Origin: CAYLHF01 sp964383365
GTDB lineage: Bacteria > Bacteroidota > Rhodothermia > Rhodothermales > UBA10348
Direction of reading: 5' to 3'
Length of the DNA: 40,457 bases
Assembly (NCBI GenBank): GCA_964383365.1
Contig: CAYLHF010000026.1
Span: forward strand, 1-40,457
Part shown: positions 1-9,072 of the stretch, piece by piece
How positions within the stretch are numbered: the first letter of the stretch is position 1
How the letters are laid out: each line of letters opens with the position of its first letter
Position numbers and translations under genes: made by a program
Notes under the pieces: generated by a model
What the model was told of the DNA's origin: nothing
Database searches by the model: none
Seen by the model: the letters and a program-made list of their open reading frames with translations, nothing else

Positions 1-222
1 ATAACGACACAGACCATCTCGACGAATAGAAACTGTTTGTAACACTCTGCGTCCCTCGAGCATCAACAGATGCACGGAGCGGAATATTCGGCCTGGCAAG
101 ATTGAATAATCTGGATCAGCTTCAACCGACGGGTGCCGTTATTATTGCGGCACCGCTGAAACTTGTGGGGGGTAGCGGGAGTCCACTCCGCGTCCTGGCA
201 CTCACACCTTCCCCTTGATCGA
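1..222. other. Left-edge leader region with a hairpin; no complete gene
   Basis: No convincing complete gene is visible. In the third forward frame the first 29 bases read NDTDHLDE followed by TAG, which could be the acidic C-terminus of a plus-strand gene cut by the window edge, but eight residues prove nothing. Bases 132-138 and 148-154 form a 7-bp perfect stem around a 9-base A/T-rich loop. No T-run follows, so it is not a classical terminator; it sits in the leader of the class V PLP enzyme and might be regulatory. Confidence 0.3.
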
Positions 223-1416
223 ATGGAACGCACTGGCGACGTCGCAGTGGCATCGTCCCCTGTCGAACCCGGGTTTGATCTCGACCGGTGGAGAGCCGAT
301 ATTCCTCTTCTGGAATCGTTCGTCCCGCTGAATGCCTGTTCACACTCCCCTCAAACGCGGCAGACGAGAGCGGCTGCTGATGCATATCTCGATTCATGGA
401 ATCGCGAAGGCATGGACTGGATGGGATGGATGAAGCAGGTCGAGGAGGCGCGAGCGGCGTTCGCTGCCCTCATCAACGCATCGCCCGACGAGGTGGCCGT
501 CACGACGTCGGTTTCTGCCGCGACTGCAAGTGTCGCGAGCGCCCTGGACTTCTCTGGAGAACGAAACCAAATCGTGATCTCCGAAGCCGAGTTTCCGTCC
601 GTTTCGCATGTGTGGCATGCACAGGAGAAAAATGGAGCTCATGTAGAATGGGCCCGTCTCGATGGCGACATCATCGGTCTCGACGCCTACACGCGGGTCA
701 TATCGGATAAAACCGCCGTCGTCTCGGCGTGTCACAGTTGGTACCAGAACGGGTACAAACAGGATATCGGCAGGATAACAAAGCATGCACATGAGAACGG
801 AGCGCTGGTCTACGTCGATGCCTATCAGTCGCTCGGCACCTGTCCCGTCGACGTACACGAACTCGGTGTCGATTTCCTCTCTGGAGGCTCGCTCAAGTAC
901 CTCATGGGGGTCCCGGGAATCGCGTTCCTGTATATACGGAAAAACCTCATCGCGCGACTGCATCCGGGCGTAACCGGCTGGTTTGGAAGAAAGAATCCGT
1001 TCACATTCGACCTGGAAAATCTTGATTGGGCCGATACCGCTCGCCGGTTTGACACGGGTACCCCTCCTATTCCGTCTGCTGCAATCTCATGTGCCGGAAT
1101 GAAAATCCTCGCCGACGTGGGATTGCCGACGATCGGAGCGTGGACAACACAGCTCTCGACTCGGCTCGTTGATCGGGCCAACGAAGCGGGAATGATCATA
1201 CACGGATCGACAGATCCATCACTCAAGACACCCGCTACGGCCATCGTGACTCCGGCGCCGAGCCACGAGATCGAACATGCTCTCAGGGAAGAGGGTATCC
1301 TAGCCTCGGGAAGGGGTCCGGTTATCCGGTTGGCTCCCCACTTTTACAATACGCTCGGTGAAATGGACCACGCCATCGAGGTGCTTCAGCGCGTCTTCGA
1401 GTCATCAACGAAATGA
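223..1416 (+). CDS. Class V PLP-dependent aminotransferase-family enzyme
   Basis: A PLP-dependent fold-type I enzyme of the class V aminotransferase family, which includes cysteine desulfurases, kynureninases and isopenicillin N epimerase-like proteins; the substrate cannot be told from sequence. In the 397-residue product the PLP lysine is K225 in SGGSLKYLMGVPG. The Asp that contacts the pyridine nitrogen is D199 in YVDAYQ, with Q202 after it, and a phosphate-loop-like TSVSAAT lies near residue 95. I saw no conserved SufS/IscS active-site cysteine loop, so a desulfurase role is not favoured. The frame is open from a TTG at 163, but the ATG at 223 fits the family better because the extra 20 residues look unstructured. 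The stop overlaps the next gene's start by four bases, implying translational coupling to a sodium symporter and so action on an imported amino-acid-like compound (inference). Confidence 0.85.
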   Translation: MERTGDVAVASSPVEPGFDLDRWRADIPLLESFVPLNACSHSPQTRQTRAAADAYLDSWNREGMDWMGWMKQVEEARAAFAALINASPDEVAVTTSVSAATASVASALDFSGERNQIVISEAEFPSVSHVWHAQEKNGAHVEWARLDGDIIGLDAYTRVISDKTAVVSACHSWYQNGYKQDIGRITKHAHENGALVYVDAYQSLGTCPVDVHELGVDFLSGGSLKYLMGVPGIAFLYIRKNLIARLHPGVTGWFGRKNPFTFDLENLDWADTARRFDTGTPPIPSAAISCAGMKILADVGLPTIGAWTTQLSTRLVDRANEAGMIIHGSTDPSLKTPATAIVTPAPSHEIEHALREEGILASGRGPVIRLAPHFYNTLGEMDHAIEVLQRVFESSTK

Positions 1417-2768
1417 CCGAATCTGACAGCCATCCGGCCAGGCGCGAGACCTTCTCATCACGTTTCGGCCTGTTGATGACGATGATCGGTGTGGCAGTCG
1501 GTCTCGGCAACGTCTGGCGTTTCCCCTATATGGCCGGTGAGTTCGGCGGTGCACCTTTCGTCCTGTTCTACGTCTTGATGGCCGCCTTCGTCGGCGTTCC
1601 TGCCCTCATGGCCGAGTGGACACTCGGACGGGCAACCGGACATGGCCCGGTCGGCGCCTTCGAAACAGCCGGTGCACCGGCGGGTCGGTTCATCGGATGG
1701 GCCTTCTTTGCCGTCGTTATTGCCGCCGTCGGTTATTATTCCAATGCCATCGGATGGGTACTATTCTACGCCCTCTCCAGCATCATCCGGGGTTTCGGCC
1801 TCTCATTCGATGCATCCATAATTCTGCCACCCGATACTGGATTTGCGTGGACATCCATCCTCCTCCAACTCCTGATGACGGGAACGGTAATCGGTGCCTG
1901 TGCGCTGGTGCTCGTTCGAGGACTCAGGAAAGGAATTGAACGCGCGAGCCGAATCATCATCCCCGCCCTCGTCGTCATTTTGATTATTCTCATCATACGC
2001 GGTGTCACACTCCCCGGAGCGGACGCGGGCCTCTCCTGGTACCTTTTCAAATTTGAGCCCGGAGCGCTCACGCCCGGCGTCATGCTTGCCGCTTTAGGAC
2101 AGGCCGTGTTCAGTCTCTCACTCGGAGGCACGTATATGGTGGTCTATGGCTCGTATCTGGGGCCCCACGAAAATATTCGTCAGAGCGCTATGTTGACGGC
2201 CGCCGGCGACGTGATCGCAGGATTGCTGGCCGGATTTGCCATCTTCCCGGCCGTGTTCGCCCTCGGGCTCGAACCGTCGAGTGGTCCCGGACTGTTGTTT
2301 TCTACACTTCCCACGGTTTTCTCTCACATTCCCGTCGGCTGGATTTTTGGTCTGCTCTTTTTCGTTGCACTCTTCGGTGCGGCCTATCTCTCGGATGTTG
2401 CTGCTATAGAGGTGCTGGTTGCAGGATTGACGGATAAAGCCGGGATGTCGCGTCGAAAGGCAGTTTTATTGACGTCCGGTCTGGTTTTTCTCGCCTCGAT
2501 ACCACCCATGATCAATATGGAGGTATTCGTACCCTGGGATCTCACGTTTGGATCAGGAATGCAGACCCTGGGCGCACTTCTGGCGGTTCTTACGGTCGGA
2601 TGGTCGCTGAGCCGGGCAAAGGTAATCGAGGAGCTCTCTACCGGAACAGAGAAACCTATATCTCCTCTCCTCTATTTCTGGGTCAAGTATGTGATCCCCG
2701 CGGCCATCCTGATTATCGGTATCTGGTGGATACTGACCGACGTCCTCCACGTGGTTTCGACCGCCTGA
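1413..2768 (+). CDS. Sodium-dependent transporter, SNF/NSS family
   Basis: An inner-membrane sodium symporter of the neurotransmitter:sodium symporter family; bacterial members with known function (LeuT, TnaT, MhsT) carry amino acids. The signature GLGNVWRFPYMAGEFGG lies at about residues 31-47 in the first helix, where sodium and substrate bind in the family. The 451-residue protein is almost entirely hydrophobic segments, compatible with 11-12 helices. A polar stretch near LRKGIERASR matches the usual cytoplasmic loop before helix 6. The start overlaps the stop of the class V PLP gene (ATGA), so the two are almost certainly co-translated. The transported compound is probably the substrate of that enzyme or related to it (inference). 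The downstream gene follows 67 bases later on the same strand. Confidence 0.93.
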   Translation: MTESDSHPARRETFSSRFGLLMTMIGVAVGLGNVWRFPYMAGEFGGAPFVLFYVLMAAFVGVPALMAEWTLGRATGHGPVGAFETAGAPAGRFIGWAFFAVVIAAVGYYSNAIGWVLFYALSSIIRGFGLSFDASIILPPDTGFAWTSILLQLLMTGTVIGACALVLVRGLRKGIERASRIIIPALVVILIILIIRGVTLPGADAGLSWYLFKFEPGALTPGVMLAALGQAVFSLSLGGTYMVVYGSYLGPHENIRQSAMLTAAGDVIAGLLAGFAIFPAVFALGLEPSSGPGLLFSTLPTVFSHIPVGWIFGLLFFVALFGAAYLSDVAAIEVLVAGLTDKAGMSRRKAVLLTSGLVFLASIPPMINMEVFVPWDLTFGSGMQTLGALLAVLTVGWSLSRAKVIEELSTGTEKPISPLLYFWVKYVIPAAILIIGIWWILTDVLHVVSTA

Positions 2769-2835
2769 ATCATTGCCCGTGCCAACCCGTTCGAGGGGCC
2801 GTAGATTCGATCTGTCCAGCTTATACTAAAGTCCA

Positions 2836-3753
2836 TTGTCTTCCTCTGTCGTTGTCGCCGCTCTGTATAAATTCGTGTCCCTTCCAGACTACCGGGACCT
2901 CCGCGAACCGCTCCTGACTGCCATGACGCGTCATGCTGTCCACGGCACAATTCTACTCGCCGAAGAGGGAATAAATGGTACGATTGCGGGTCCGAGAGAG
3001 GGTGTTGACGCGGTCCTCTCCTTTTTACGCTCTGATGAGCGGCTTGGAACCCTCACCCACAAGGAATCCATTACCGAAAAAATGCCGTTCCTTCGTACGA
3101 AGGTGAAACTCAAGAAGGAGATCGTGACGATGGGAATCGAAGGAATCGATCCTCCGAACTTGACAGGGCACTACGTGGAACCTGAAGAGTGGAATGAATT
3201 GATTTCGGCGCCCGACACGCTCCTCATCGATGCCAGAAACGACTACGAATTTCACATCGGGTCTTTCCGACAAGCCGTCAACCCGAAAACAGATTCTTTC
3301 CGGGAATTTCCAGCCTTCCTGGACCACGCCATAGAGAATGAGAAACCTCGCCGCGTGGCCATGTACTGCACGGGAGGCATCCGGTGCGAGAAATCGACTG
3401 CCTATCTCAGACAGAAAGGATTTGAGGAAGTTTACCATCTGCACGGTGGCATTCTCAAGTATCTGGAGGACATTCCGAAAGAGGAGTCGCTCTGGGACGG
3501 AGAATGCTTCGTATTCGATGACCGTGTAGCGGTTAATCATGACCTGGAACCCGGATCATATACGCAATGCTTCGCCTGCCGAATGCCACTATCAAAGGAC
3601 GATCTCGCTCATGAATCCTATGTGGTCGGTGAGAGCTGCCCGTATTGTATCGGTACCAAGACGGATGCAGACCGAAGCCGGTATAGCGAGCGCGAACACC
3701 AGATGGAACTCGCCAGGGAACGCGGAGAAGTGCATCTGGGGCGGAGTCTATGA
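2836..3753 (+). CDS. trhO: tRNA uridine(34) hydroxylase TrhO (rhodanese family)
   Basis: A rhodanese-domain protein of the YceA/UPF0176 family, now known as TrhO, which hydroxylates U34 of tRNA in an oxygen-dependent reaction, the first step to 5-carboxymethoxy or methoxy uridine. The N-terminal acylphosphatase-like part spans residues 1-95 (VVAALYKFVSLPDYRDLREP). The rhodanese domain spans about 115-215 with catalytic C178 in YCTGGIRCEKS. A C-terminal cluster with C245, C248, C268 and C271 looks like a metal knob, as in the family. The length of 305 residues is typical. The start is a TTG: an in-frame stop lies at 2827 and the next candidate would cut into conserved sequence. A TATACT at 2822-2827 lies only 8 bases upstream, so the mRNA may be nearly leaderless. 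The gene converges on the next one with a 12-base gap. Confidence 0.93.
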   Translation: MSSSVVVAALYKFVSLPDYRDLREPLLTAMTRHAVHGTILLAEEGINGTIAGPREGVDAVLSFLRSDERLGTLTHKESITEKMPFLRTKVKLKKEIVTMGIEGIDPPNLTGHYVEPEEWNELISAPDTLLIDARNDYEFHIGSFRQAVNPKTDSFREFPAFLDHAIENEKPRRVAMYCTGGIRCEKSTAYLRQKGFEEVYHLHGGILKYLEDIPKEESLWDGECFVFDDRVAVNHDLEPGSYTQCFACRMPLSKDDLAHESYVVGESCPYCIGTKTDADRSRYSEREHQMELARERGEVHLGRSL

Positions 3754-3765
3754 CTCGATGGGAGT

Positions 3766-4935
3766 CTATCGAACGCGGCTCTGCGCGTCGACGGTCCATG
3801 TGTCGACCACCTCGTCGCCATCCACTACGTAGAGCGTCCGCTGCGTGTTCACCACGACACATACATGATTCGGTACCACGCGAACCTTGTCGCCAACGCT
3901 CAGAATGGCCCCGCCGGGGATCCGAACCCACCCGTGTTCCTCTGAGAGTCCCGTGATCGTAGCATGAGGTAGCGGATCCATCGTCTTCGCGTTGTACAGA
4001 ATCATTCCGTAGCCGTCGAGTCCGAACGCCCGGTCTGAGGTAAAGACTTTCTTCCCGGCATCCAGAAAGAGTCGGTCGCTCCCATCCGGATTCCGGTGCC
4101 TGCTTATGACACTCGTGTGAACGGTCAGAGCACACTCGACCCAATCGGCGACACCCAGACCGACCTGAACGCCGTCGTGGAAAACATAATTCCCTGGCCG
4201 GATTTCGGTGATTCTGAAGCCGTCGACACAGCGATTTTCAAAGTATTTTATTGACGGGGTAGATCCGATACTGATTTCGACTCCCTGTTCCGAATCTGCG
4301 AGGCCGGCCTGGCCGAGTGCCACGGCGAAATCCAGCATCCGATCCCGTTCTTCCGCCGAGACACGCCGAAGGGCTTCTTCTTTGGTTTCCCCTTCCCCCG
4401 GACCGTCATAACTCTGACCGGCGTGTGTCAGAATCCCTGTGACCCGTATGGAATTGAGCGCCATTACAGCCCTCACAAACGACACGCTTTCTTCCCGATT
4501 CCACCGGACACCGCACCTGCCATAACCCACGTCGACTTCGACCAACACCTCGGCCTCTTTGCCAATCTCTCCGAAATAGTCGGACACCCCCTGTGCACCC
4601 TCGATTGTGTCGACACAGAACGTGATCCGGGTCCCCTCACCCTGAAGTCTGGCAATTCGCCCCAGTTTTTCGCGGCCGACGACTACGTATGCGATCCGGA
4701 TATCGTCGAAACCCGCAGCAGCGTATATCTCTGCCTCCCCCACCTTAGCAACGGTAATTCCCGTCGCCCCCAGGTCAACCTGCATTCGTGCCAGATCGAT
4801 CGATTTGTGGGTCTTGGTGTGCGGACGGATATCCACATCATGGACGTCCGCACGTTCCTGCATTCGGCGCAGGTTTGTGTCGAGGCGAAAACGCTCGATG
4901 AGTAGTGACGGGGTTGAAAGATCGTCTATCAGCAT
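3766..4935 (-). CDS. D-serine dehydratase / D-threonine aldolase-like PLP enzyme
   Basis: A fold-type III PLP enzyme with an alanine-racemase-like N-terminal barrel and a C-terminal D-ser_dehydrat domain, acting on D-beta-hydroxy amino acids in the cytoplasm. The PLP lysine lies in RPHTKTHKS, most likely K41. The barrel strands carry VEVDVGYGRCGV and LTHAGQSYD. The C-terminal metal site is in PNHVCVVVN, H357 and C359. From family knowledge, His-x-Cys is the pair in eukaryote-type zinc D-serine dehydratase, while classical D-threonine aldolase has His-x-Asp, so this protein leans to D-serine dehydratase. The frame runs open to 5103, but the extra 56 residues resemble untranslated leader and the ATG at 4935 matches where the family begins (MLIDDLSTPSLLIE). 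It is divergent from the CocE-type hydrolase. Confidence 0.88.
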   Translation of the reverse strand: MLIDDLSTPSLLIERFRLDTNLRRMQERADVHDVDIRPHTKTHKSIDLARMQVDLGATGITVAKVGEAEIYAAAGFDDIRIAYVVVGREKLGRIARLQGEGTRITFCVDTIEGAQGVSDYFGEIGKEAEVLVEVDVGYGRCGVRWNREESVSFVRAVMALNSIRVTGILTHAGQSYDGPGEGETKEEALRRVSAEERDRMLDFAVALGQAGLADSEQGVEISIGSTPSIKYFENRCVDGFRITEIRPGNYVFHDGVQVGLGVADWVECALTVHTSVISRHRNPDGSDRLFLDAGKKVFTSDRAFGLDGYGMILYNAKTMDPLPHATITGLSEEHGWVRIPGGAILSVGDKVRVVPNHVCVVVNTQRTLYVVDGDEVVDTWTVDAQSRVR

Positions 4936-4988
4936 TACATATTGTTTGTTGTCGGAAGGCTGAGGAAGATAGAAAACCATCGGGCAAC

Positions 4989-5037
4989 CTGTTACATTGA
5001 ACAGACACCGAGGGGACCCAATCGGGTCACATTGTGA
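4989..5037. promoter_or_regulatory. Cluster of three short inverted repeats in a divergent intergenic region
   Basis: Three small inverted repeats sit in the 166-base gap between the divergent D-amino-acid lyase and CocE hydrolase genes. They are CTGTT/AACAG with a 6-base spacer at 4989-5004, GACCC/GGGTC around AATC at 5015-5028, and TCACA-T-TGTGA at 5027-5037. Any of them could be an operator half-site pair, but each is short enough to occur by chance. Confidence 0.25.
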
Positions 5038-5101
5038 TACGTTGCTATCGCCGCGTCCCTCGATGGCCCTGTAATTCACGTATCGGTCGGAGGATGTATC
5101 C

Positions 5102-6988
5102 ATGCGCTTGAGAACTATCCACGTTTTTCTGCTATCAATCGCTTTGGGCGCGCCGATCCTGACATCGATCGTCGGGTGTGGTTCAACCCCTCAGACAGCG
5201 TCCACGCTGGATGATCTATTCACGAGACAGGAAATGCATATCTCCATGCGGGATGGCGTAGATCTCTTTACAGTCATTCTTACCCCGAGAGACCGCGGCC
5301 CGGAGCCCCTTCCGTTTCTGCTCTCACGGACTCCCTATGGAACGGCAGGATGGGGAGGCACATCCAGAATTCTCTACGGCTTTCAGGAGTTGATCCGGGA
5401 GGGATACATCTTCGTGTTTCAGGACATACGGGGGCGATACGATTCGGAAGGCACCTTCGTGATGAATCGTCCGCCGTGTCTGAGTGGTACCGAAGTGGGC
5501 CCGGACGGGTGCATCGATGAGGCATCCGACACATTCGACACGGTGGAATGGTTGCTGAAAAACGTTCCTGACAACAACGGGCGAGTCGGACAACTGGGAA
5601 TCTCCTATCCTGGTTACCTGGTCAACGCGACGGCATTCGCGCCGCATCCGGCGATAAAGGCACTCAGCCCACAGGCTACGATGGGGGACGGCTGGATGGG
5701 AGACGACTTCTTTCACCAGGGAGCGTTCCGCCTCTCCTACGGCACGGAGTATGCCTGGGAAATGGAGGCAAGTTCAGATGGAAGTGTTGTGCCGGCACCG
5801 GGTCGCTACGACACCTATGACTGGTACCGTTCCTTCCCAACGCTATCTGATATGGCTGACGCGATCGGCGCCAATGAATGGCCCACGTGGAGACGATTTG
5901 TAGAGCATCCGACGTACGACGCCGAATGGAAAGGCCGCGCCCTCCCGCTGCACCTGACGAAGGCGCCGGTACCGACGCTCACGGTCGGTGGGTGGTGGGA
6001 TCAGGAAGATATCTGGGGCCCACCGCACACCTATTCTGCCATGGAGGCAAATGACATCGAGGGGATAAATCATATCGTAATGGGCCCCTGGAAGCACGGA
6101 GAATGGTTCACGATGTCAGGCGATTCGCTGGGCCACGTGCCGTTCGGGAGTGCAACGAGCGAATACTACCGACGGGAGATCGAAGCCCCCTGGTTCGCCT
6201 ACTGGCTCAAGGACAAGGGAGAGGGCGCGTTTGCCGAAGCGCAGCTATTCGATTCCGGATCTGGAGAATGGAAGTCGTTCGATTCGTGGCCGCCGGATGA
6301 GGCCATCAAACAACGGCTGTACTTCCGGGACAATGGCCGTCTGTCTTTCGACGCACCGACCGATAAAGACGGAATCGATGCATTCGTAAGCGACCCTGCC
6401 CACCCGGTACCCTACCGACACCGGCCGATCGAGTGGACCTACGATTCGAGGGGATCCGGTTGGGGATCGTGGATGACAGAAGACCAGCGGTTTGTAGACG
6501 GTAGGCCGGATGTCCTTGTCTGGCAGACGGATCCACTCTCTGTTCCCTTCACGGTTTCAGGCAGCATCATGGCTCATCTGGAGGCTTCAACGTCCGGTAA
6601 TGACGCCGACTGGGTGGTAAAACTGATCGATGTCTTCCCAGATTCAATCGCCGACCGACCCTGGTTGGGCGGGTATGAACTGATGATCTCGGGAGAAATC
6701 ATGCGCGGTCGATATCACCGGAGTTGGGAAACACCCACCCCGATCTCCCCTTTCAAACCGACGTCCTTCACGGTAGATATGCACCGACAGGTCTACACGT
6801 TCAAACCGGGACACCGAATCATGGTACAGCTACAGAGTACGTGGTTTCCGGTTCACGATCGCAATCCACAGACGTTCGTGCCCAATATTTTCAAGGCGAA
6901 GGCCTCTGATTACCGGGCGCAGACCCACAGAATCTACCGTACCCCGACGCTGACCTCTTATGTCGAGGTGGACACCGTCAAGGAGTGA
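5102..6988 (+). CDS. CocE/NonD family alpha/beta hydrolase, predicted lipoprotein
   Basis: A serine hydrolase of the S15/CocE family (X-Pro dipeptidyl-peptidase and acyl-ester or amide hydrolases). A signal peptide ends in the lipobox IVGC, so the mature protein probably starts at C26 and is lipid-anchored in the envelope. The nucleophile is S168 in GQLGISYPGY (GxSYPG, characteristic of the family). The acid is likely the Asp in GGWWDQEDIW and the base the His in MGPWKHGEW. The C-terminal third (from about residue 480) is the jelly-roll X-Pro dipeptidyl-peptidase domain with VSGSIMAHLEAS and FKPGHRIMVQLQS. The length of 628 residues is normal. GGAGG lies about nine bases before the ATG, one of the few clear Shine-Dalgarno sequences here. 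The exact substrate (peptide, ester or glutaryl amide) cannot be assigned. Confidence 0.9.
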   Translation: MRLRTIHVFLLSIALGAPILTSIVGCGSTPQTASTLDDLFTRQEMHISMRDGVDLFTVILTPRDRGPEPLPFLLSRTPYGTAGWGGTSRILYGFQELIREGYIFVFQDIRGRYDSEGTFVMNRPPCLSGTEVGPDGCIDEASDTFDTVEWLLKNVPDNNGRVGQLGISYPGYLVNATAFAPHPAIKALSPQATMGDGWMGDDFFHQGAFRLSYGTEYAWEMEASSDGSVVPAPGRYDTYDWYRSFPTLSDMADAIGANEWPTWRRFVEHPTYDAEWKGRALPLHLTKAPVPTLTVGGWWDQEDIWGPPHTYSAMEANDIEGINHIVMGPWKHGEWFTMSGDSLGHVPFGSATSEYYRREIEAPWFAYWLKDKGEGAFAEAQLFDSGSGEWKSFDSWPPDEAIKQRLYFRDNGRLSFDAPTDKDGIDAFVSDPAHPVPYRHRPIEWTYDSRGSGWGSWMTEDQRFVDGRPDVLVWQTDPLSVPFTVSGSIMAHLEASTSGNDADWVVKLIDVFPDSIADRPWLGGYELMISGEIMRGRYHRSWETPTPISPFKPTSFTVDMHRQVYTFKPGHRIMVQLQSTWFPVHDRNPQTFVPNIFKAKASDYRAQTHRIYRTPTLTSYVEVDTVKE

Positions 6989-7045
6989 GTTTGGCCTCAA
7001 ACAGATGACGTCAGCCAACCTTCACAGGCTGCAATACGACGAACG

Positions 7046-7465
7046 CTAACGGTCCCGGCCTACAGATCCCATGGCGATGCGAGCCCTGTTTCGTGCCCGT
7101 TCGAGTGCGGCCGATGCGCGGGTCTTGTCTACCTGTCCGTCTGCTTCCTCTAGCCGCTTGACGGCTCGTTCTTCTGCCTGACGGGCCCTCTCGACATCGA
7201 TGTCTGATCCCAATTCTGCCGATTCCGCAAGCACCGAGACCTGATTGTTGATGACCTCCAAAAATCCGCCGGACGTCGCGAACACGATGGGCTCTCCACC
7301 CGGAACCGAAATACGGATGGTACCGACCTCAAGAGCCGAGATCATCGGTGCGTGATTCGCCAGGACCTCGAACGAACCTTCCACACCCGGTGCCTGAACA
7401 CCCGTCACGTCACCACTGAACACGGAACCGGAGGGTGATACGATCTCTAACCGAAGATTGCTCAT
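7046..7465 (-). CDS. atpC: ATP synthase F1 subunit epsilon
   Basis: The epsilon subunit of the F1 central stalk, which couples to gamma and the c-ring and can inhibit ATP hydrolysis. The N-terminal beta-sandwich spans residues 1-85 with the hallmark VEGSFEVLANHAPMISAL and GGFLEVINNQVSVLAE. The C-terminal part is a full-length two-helix hairpin rich in Arg, Glu and Ala (residues 90-135), so the inhibitory helix region is present. At 139 residues it is normal size. It lies 39 bases downstream of atpD and forms a two-gene unit. The other ATP synthase subunits are not in the window, so this unit is separate from the rest of the operon. Confidence 0.95.
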   Translation of the reverse strand: MSNLRLEIVSPSGSVFSGDVTGVQAPGVEGSFEVLANHAPMISALEVGTIRISVPGGEPIVFATSGGFLEVINNQVSVLAESAELGSDIDVERARQAEERAVKRLEEADGQVDKTRASAALERARNRARIAMGSVGRDR

Positions 7466-7504
7466 TGGGCTGTTTTCTCTGGCCTGTAATTATTGACCCG
7501 TCGA

Positions 7505-9001
7505 TCAGTCTTCGTCGGCGAGCATCCGTTCGCCGTCGGCGATGACTTCCTCTATCACCCCCTTGTAGGCAAACGCCTGTTCGGGTAAGTGGTCCAGTTC
7601 GCCATCCAGGATCATCCTGAATCCACGAATGGTATCGTCAATCTTGACATACTTACCCTCGAAGCCGGTAAACTGCTGGGCTACGAAGAAGGGCTGACTC
7701 ATGTATCGCTGTGCACGTCGGGCACGGCCAACGACGAGTTTGTCTTCGTCGCTCAGTTCGTCCATTCCGAGAATGGCAATGATGTCCTGCAATTCACGGT
7801 AGCGTTGAAGCAGAATTTTGACGTCTTGTGCTGTGTTGTAATGCTCATCTCCAAGAACGAGCGGATCCAAAATTCGACTCGTCGAGTCGAGCGGGTCAAT
7901 CGCCGGATAGATTCCGAGAGAGGCGATCTGTCGAGAGAGCACCGTTGTCGCGTCGAGGTGGGCGAATGTCGTAGCCGGGGCAGGGTCGGTCAAATCATCC
8001 GCAGGCACGTAAATGGCCTGCACCGACGTGATTGATCCTTTCTTCGTCGATGTGATACGTTCCTGCAACTCGCCCATTTCAGTGGCAAGCGTAGGTTGAT
8101 AACCCACGGCACTCGGCATCCGACCGAGCAGGGCAGAGACTTCTGATCCGGCCTGCGTAAACCGGAAAATATTGTCCACGAACAGGAGAACATCTTTCCC
8201 TCCCAGGTCACGGAAATACTCGGCGACAGTAAGACCCGAGAGGGCAACCCGGGCCCGGGCTCCGGGGGGCTCATTCATCTGCCCGAACACGAGCGAAATG
8301 TTTGAATTTTTGAGTGCGTCTTTGTCGACCTTGTCTAGATCCCATTCGCCCTTCTCCATGGCCTCGACAAACTCCGGACCGTAATCGATCACACCGCTCT
8401 CGAGCATCTCGCGCATGAGGTCATTGCCTTCACGCGTGCGCTCCCCGACCCCGGCGAATACCGAGAGTCCGTCGTGCTCCTTGGCAATGTTATTGATGAG
8501 TTCCATGATGAGTACGGTCTTGCCGACCCCGGCTCCACCGAAGAGTCCGATCTTGCCGCCTCGGGCGTAGGGTTCGAGCAGGTCGACCACCTTGATCCCT
8601 GTTTCGAGCATCTCTACCGATGTAGCAAGCTCGTCGAATGCAGGGGGCTCCGCATGAATCGGCCGATGGGCTTCGGCTTTCGGTTGGGGCAACCCGTCGA
8701 TGGCCTTTCCGATCACGTTGAAAAGTCGGCCGCGAATATCCTCACCCACGGGCATGGCTATCGCCTGGCCGGTATTCGTAACAACGGTTCCGCGCTCGAG
8801 GCCATCTGTCGAGTCCATAGCGATCGTGCGGACCCGATTCTCCCCAAGATGCTGCTGGACTTCGAGAACAATCTTGCTTCCGTCCTCGCGATCTACCGTC
8901 AGCGCATGCAAAATATCCGGAACCGATCCGGTCGGGAATTGGGCATCGATAACCGGTCCAACGATCTGGATGATTTCACCGGTCACAGTCTGTACTTCCA
9001 T
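7505..9001 (-). CDS. atpD: ATP synthase F1 subunit beta
   Basis: The catalytic beta subunit of F1F0-ATP synthase (498 residues). The Walker A motif GGAGVGKT is at residues 155-162. Walker B is in LLFVDNIFRFTQAGSEVS, followed by the conserved LLGRMPSAVGYQPTL and the DELSDEDKL loop. The frame stays open to 9607, but the ATG at 9001 begins MEVQTVTGEIIQIVGPVID, exactly where beta subunits start, and the 200 residues upstream have no family resemblance. The gene is followed by atpC. A hairpin-forming inverted repeat lies about 75 bases upstream in its leader. It is divergent from the secreted zinc protease gene. Confidence 0.97.
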   Translation of the reverse strand: MEVQTVTGEIIQIVGPVIDAQFPTGSVPDILHALTVDREDGSKIVLEVQQHLGENRVRTIAMDSTDGLERGTVVTNTGQAIAMPVGEDIRGRLFNVIGKAIDGLPQPKAEAHRPIHAEPPAFDELATSVEMLETGIKVVDLLEPYARGGKIGLFGGAGVGKTVLIMELINNIAKEHDGLSVFAGVGERTREGNDLMREMLESGVIDYGPEFVEAMEKGEWDLDKVDKDALKNSNISLVFGQMNEPPGARARVALSGLTVAEYFRDLGGKDVLLFVDNIFRFTQAGSEVSALLGRMPSAVGYQPTLATEMGELQERITSTKKGSITSVQAIYVPADDLTDPAPATTFAHLDATTVLSRQIASLGIYPAIDPLDSTSRILDPLVLGDEHYNTAQDVKILLQRYRELQDIIAILGMDELSDEDKLVVGRARRAQRYMSQPFFVAQQFTGFEGKYVKIDDTIRGFRMILDGELDHLPEQAFAYKGVIEEVIADGERMLADED

Positions 9002-9072
9002 GGGAAACTGTATATCAGGGTTGCGTGGGCTGCCTGTCGTCGAACACTCGCTTGAGAGGCCGAATGGTCTTG

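Noticed and set aside
394..963. Minus-strand frame of 189 residues
   Set aside because: Fully inside the class V PLP enzyme gene, with no conserved motif.
3533..4144. Minus-strand frame of 203 residues
   Set aside because: It overlaps the ends of both trhO and the D-amino-acid lyase and is Arg/Ser-rich shadow sequence.
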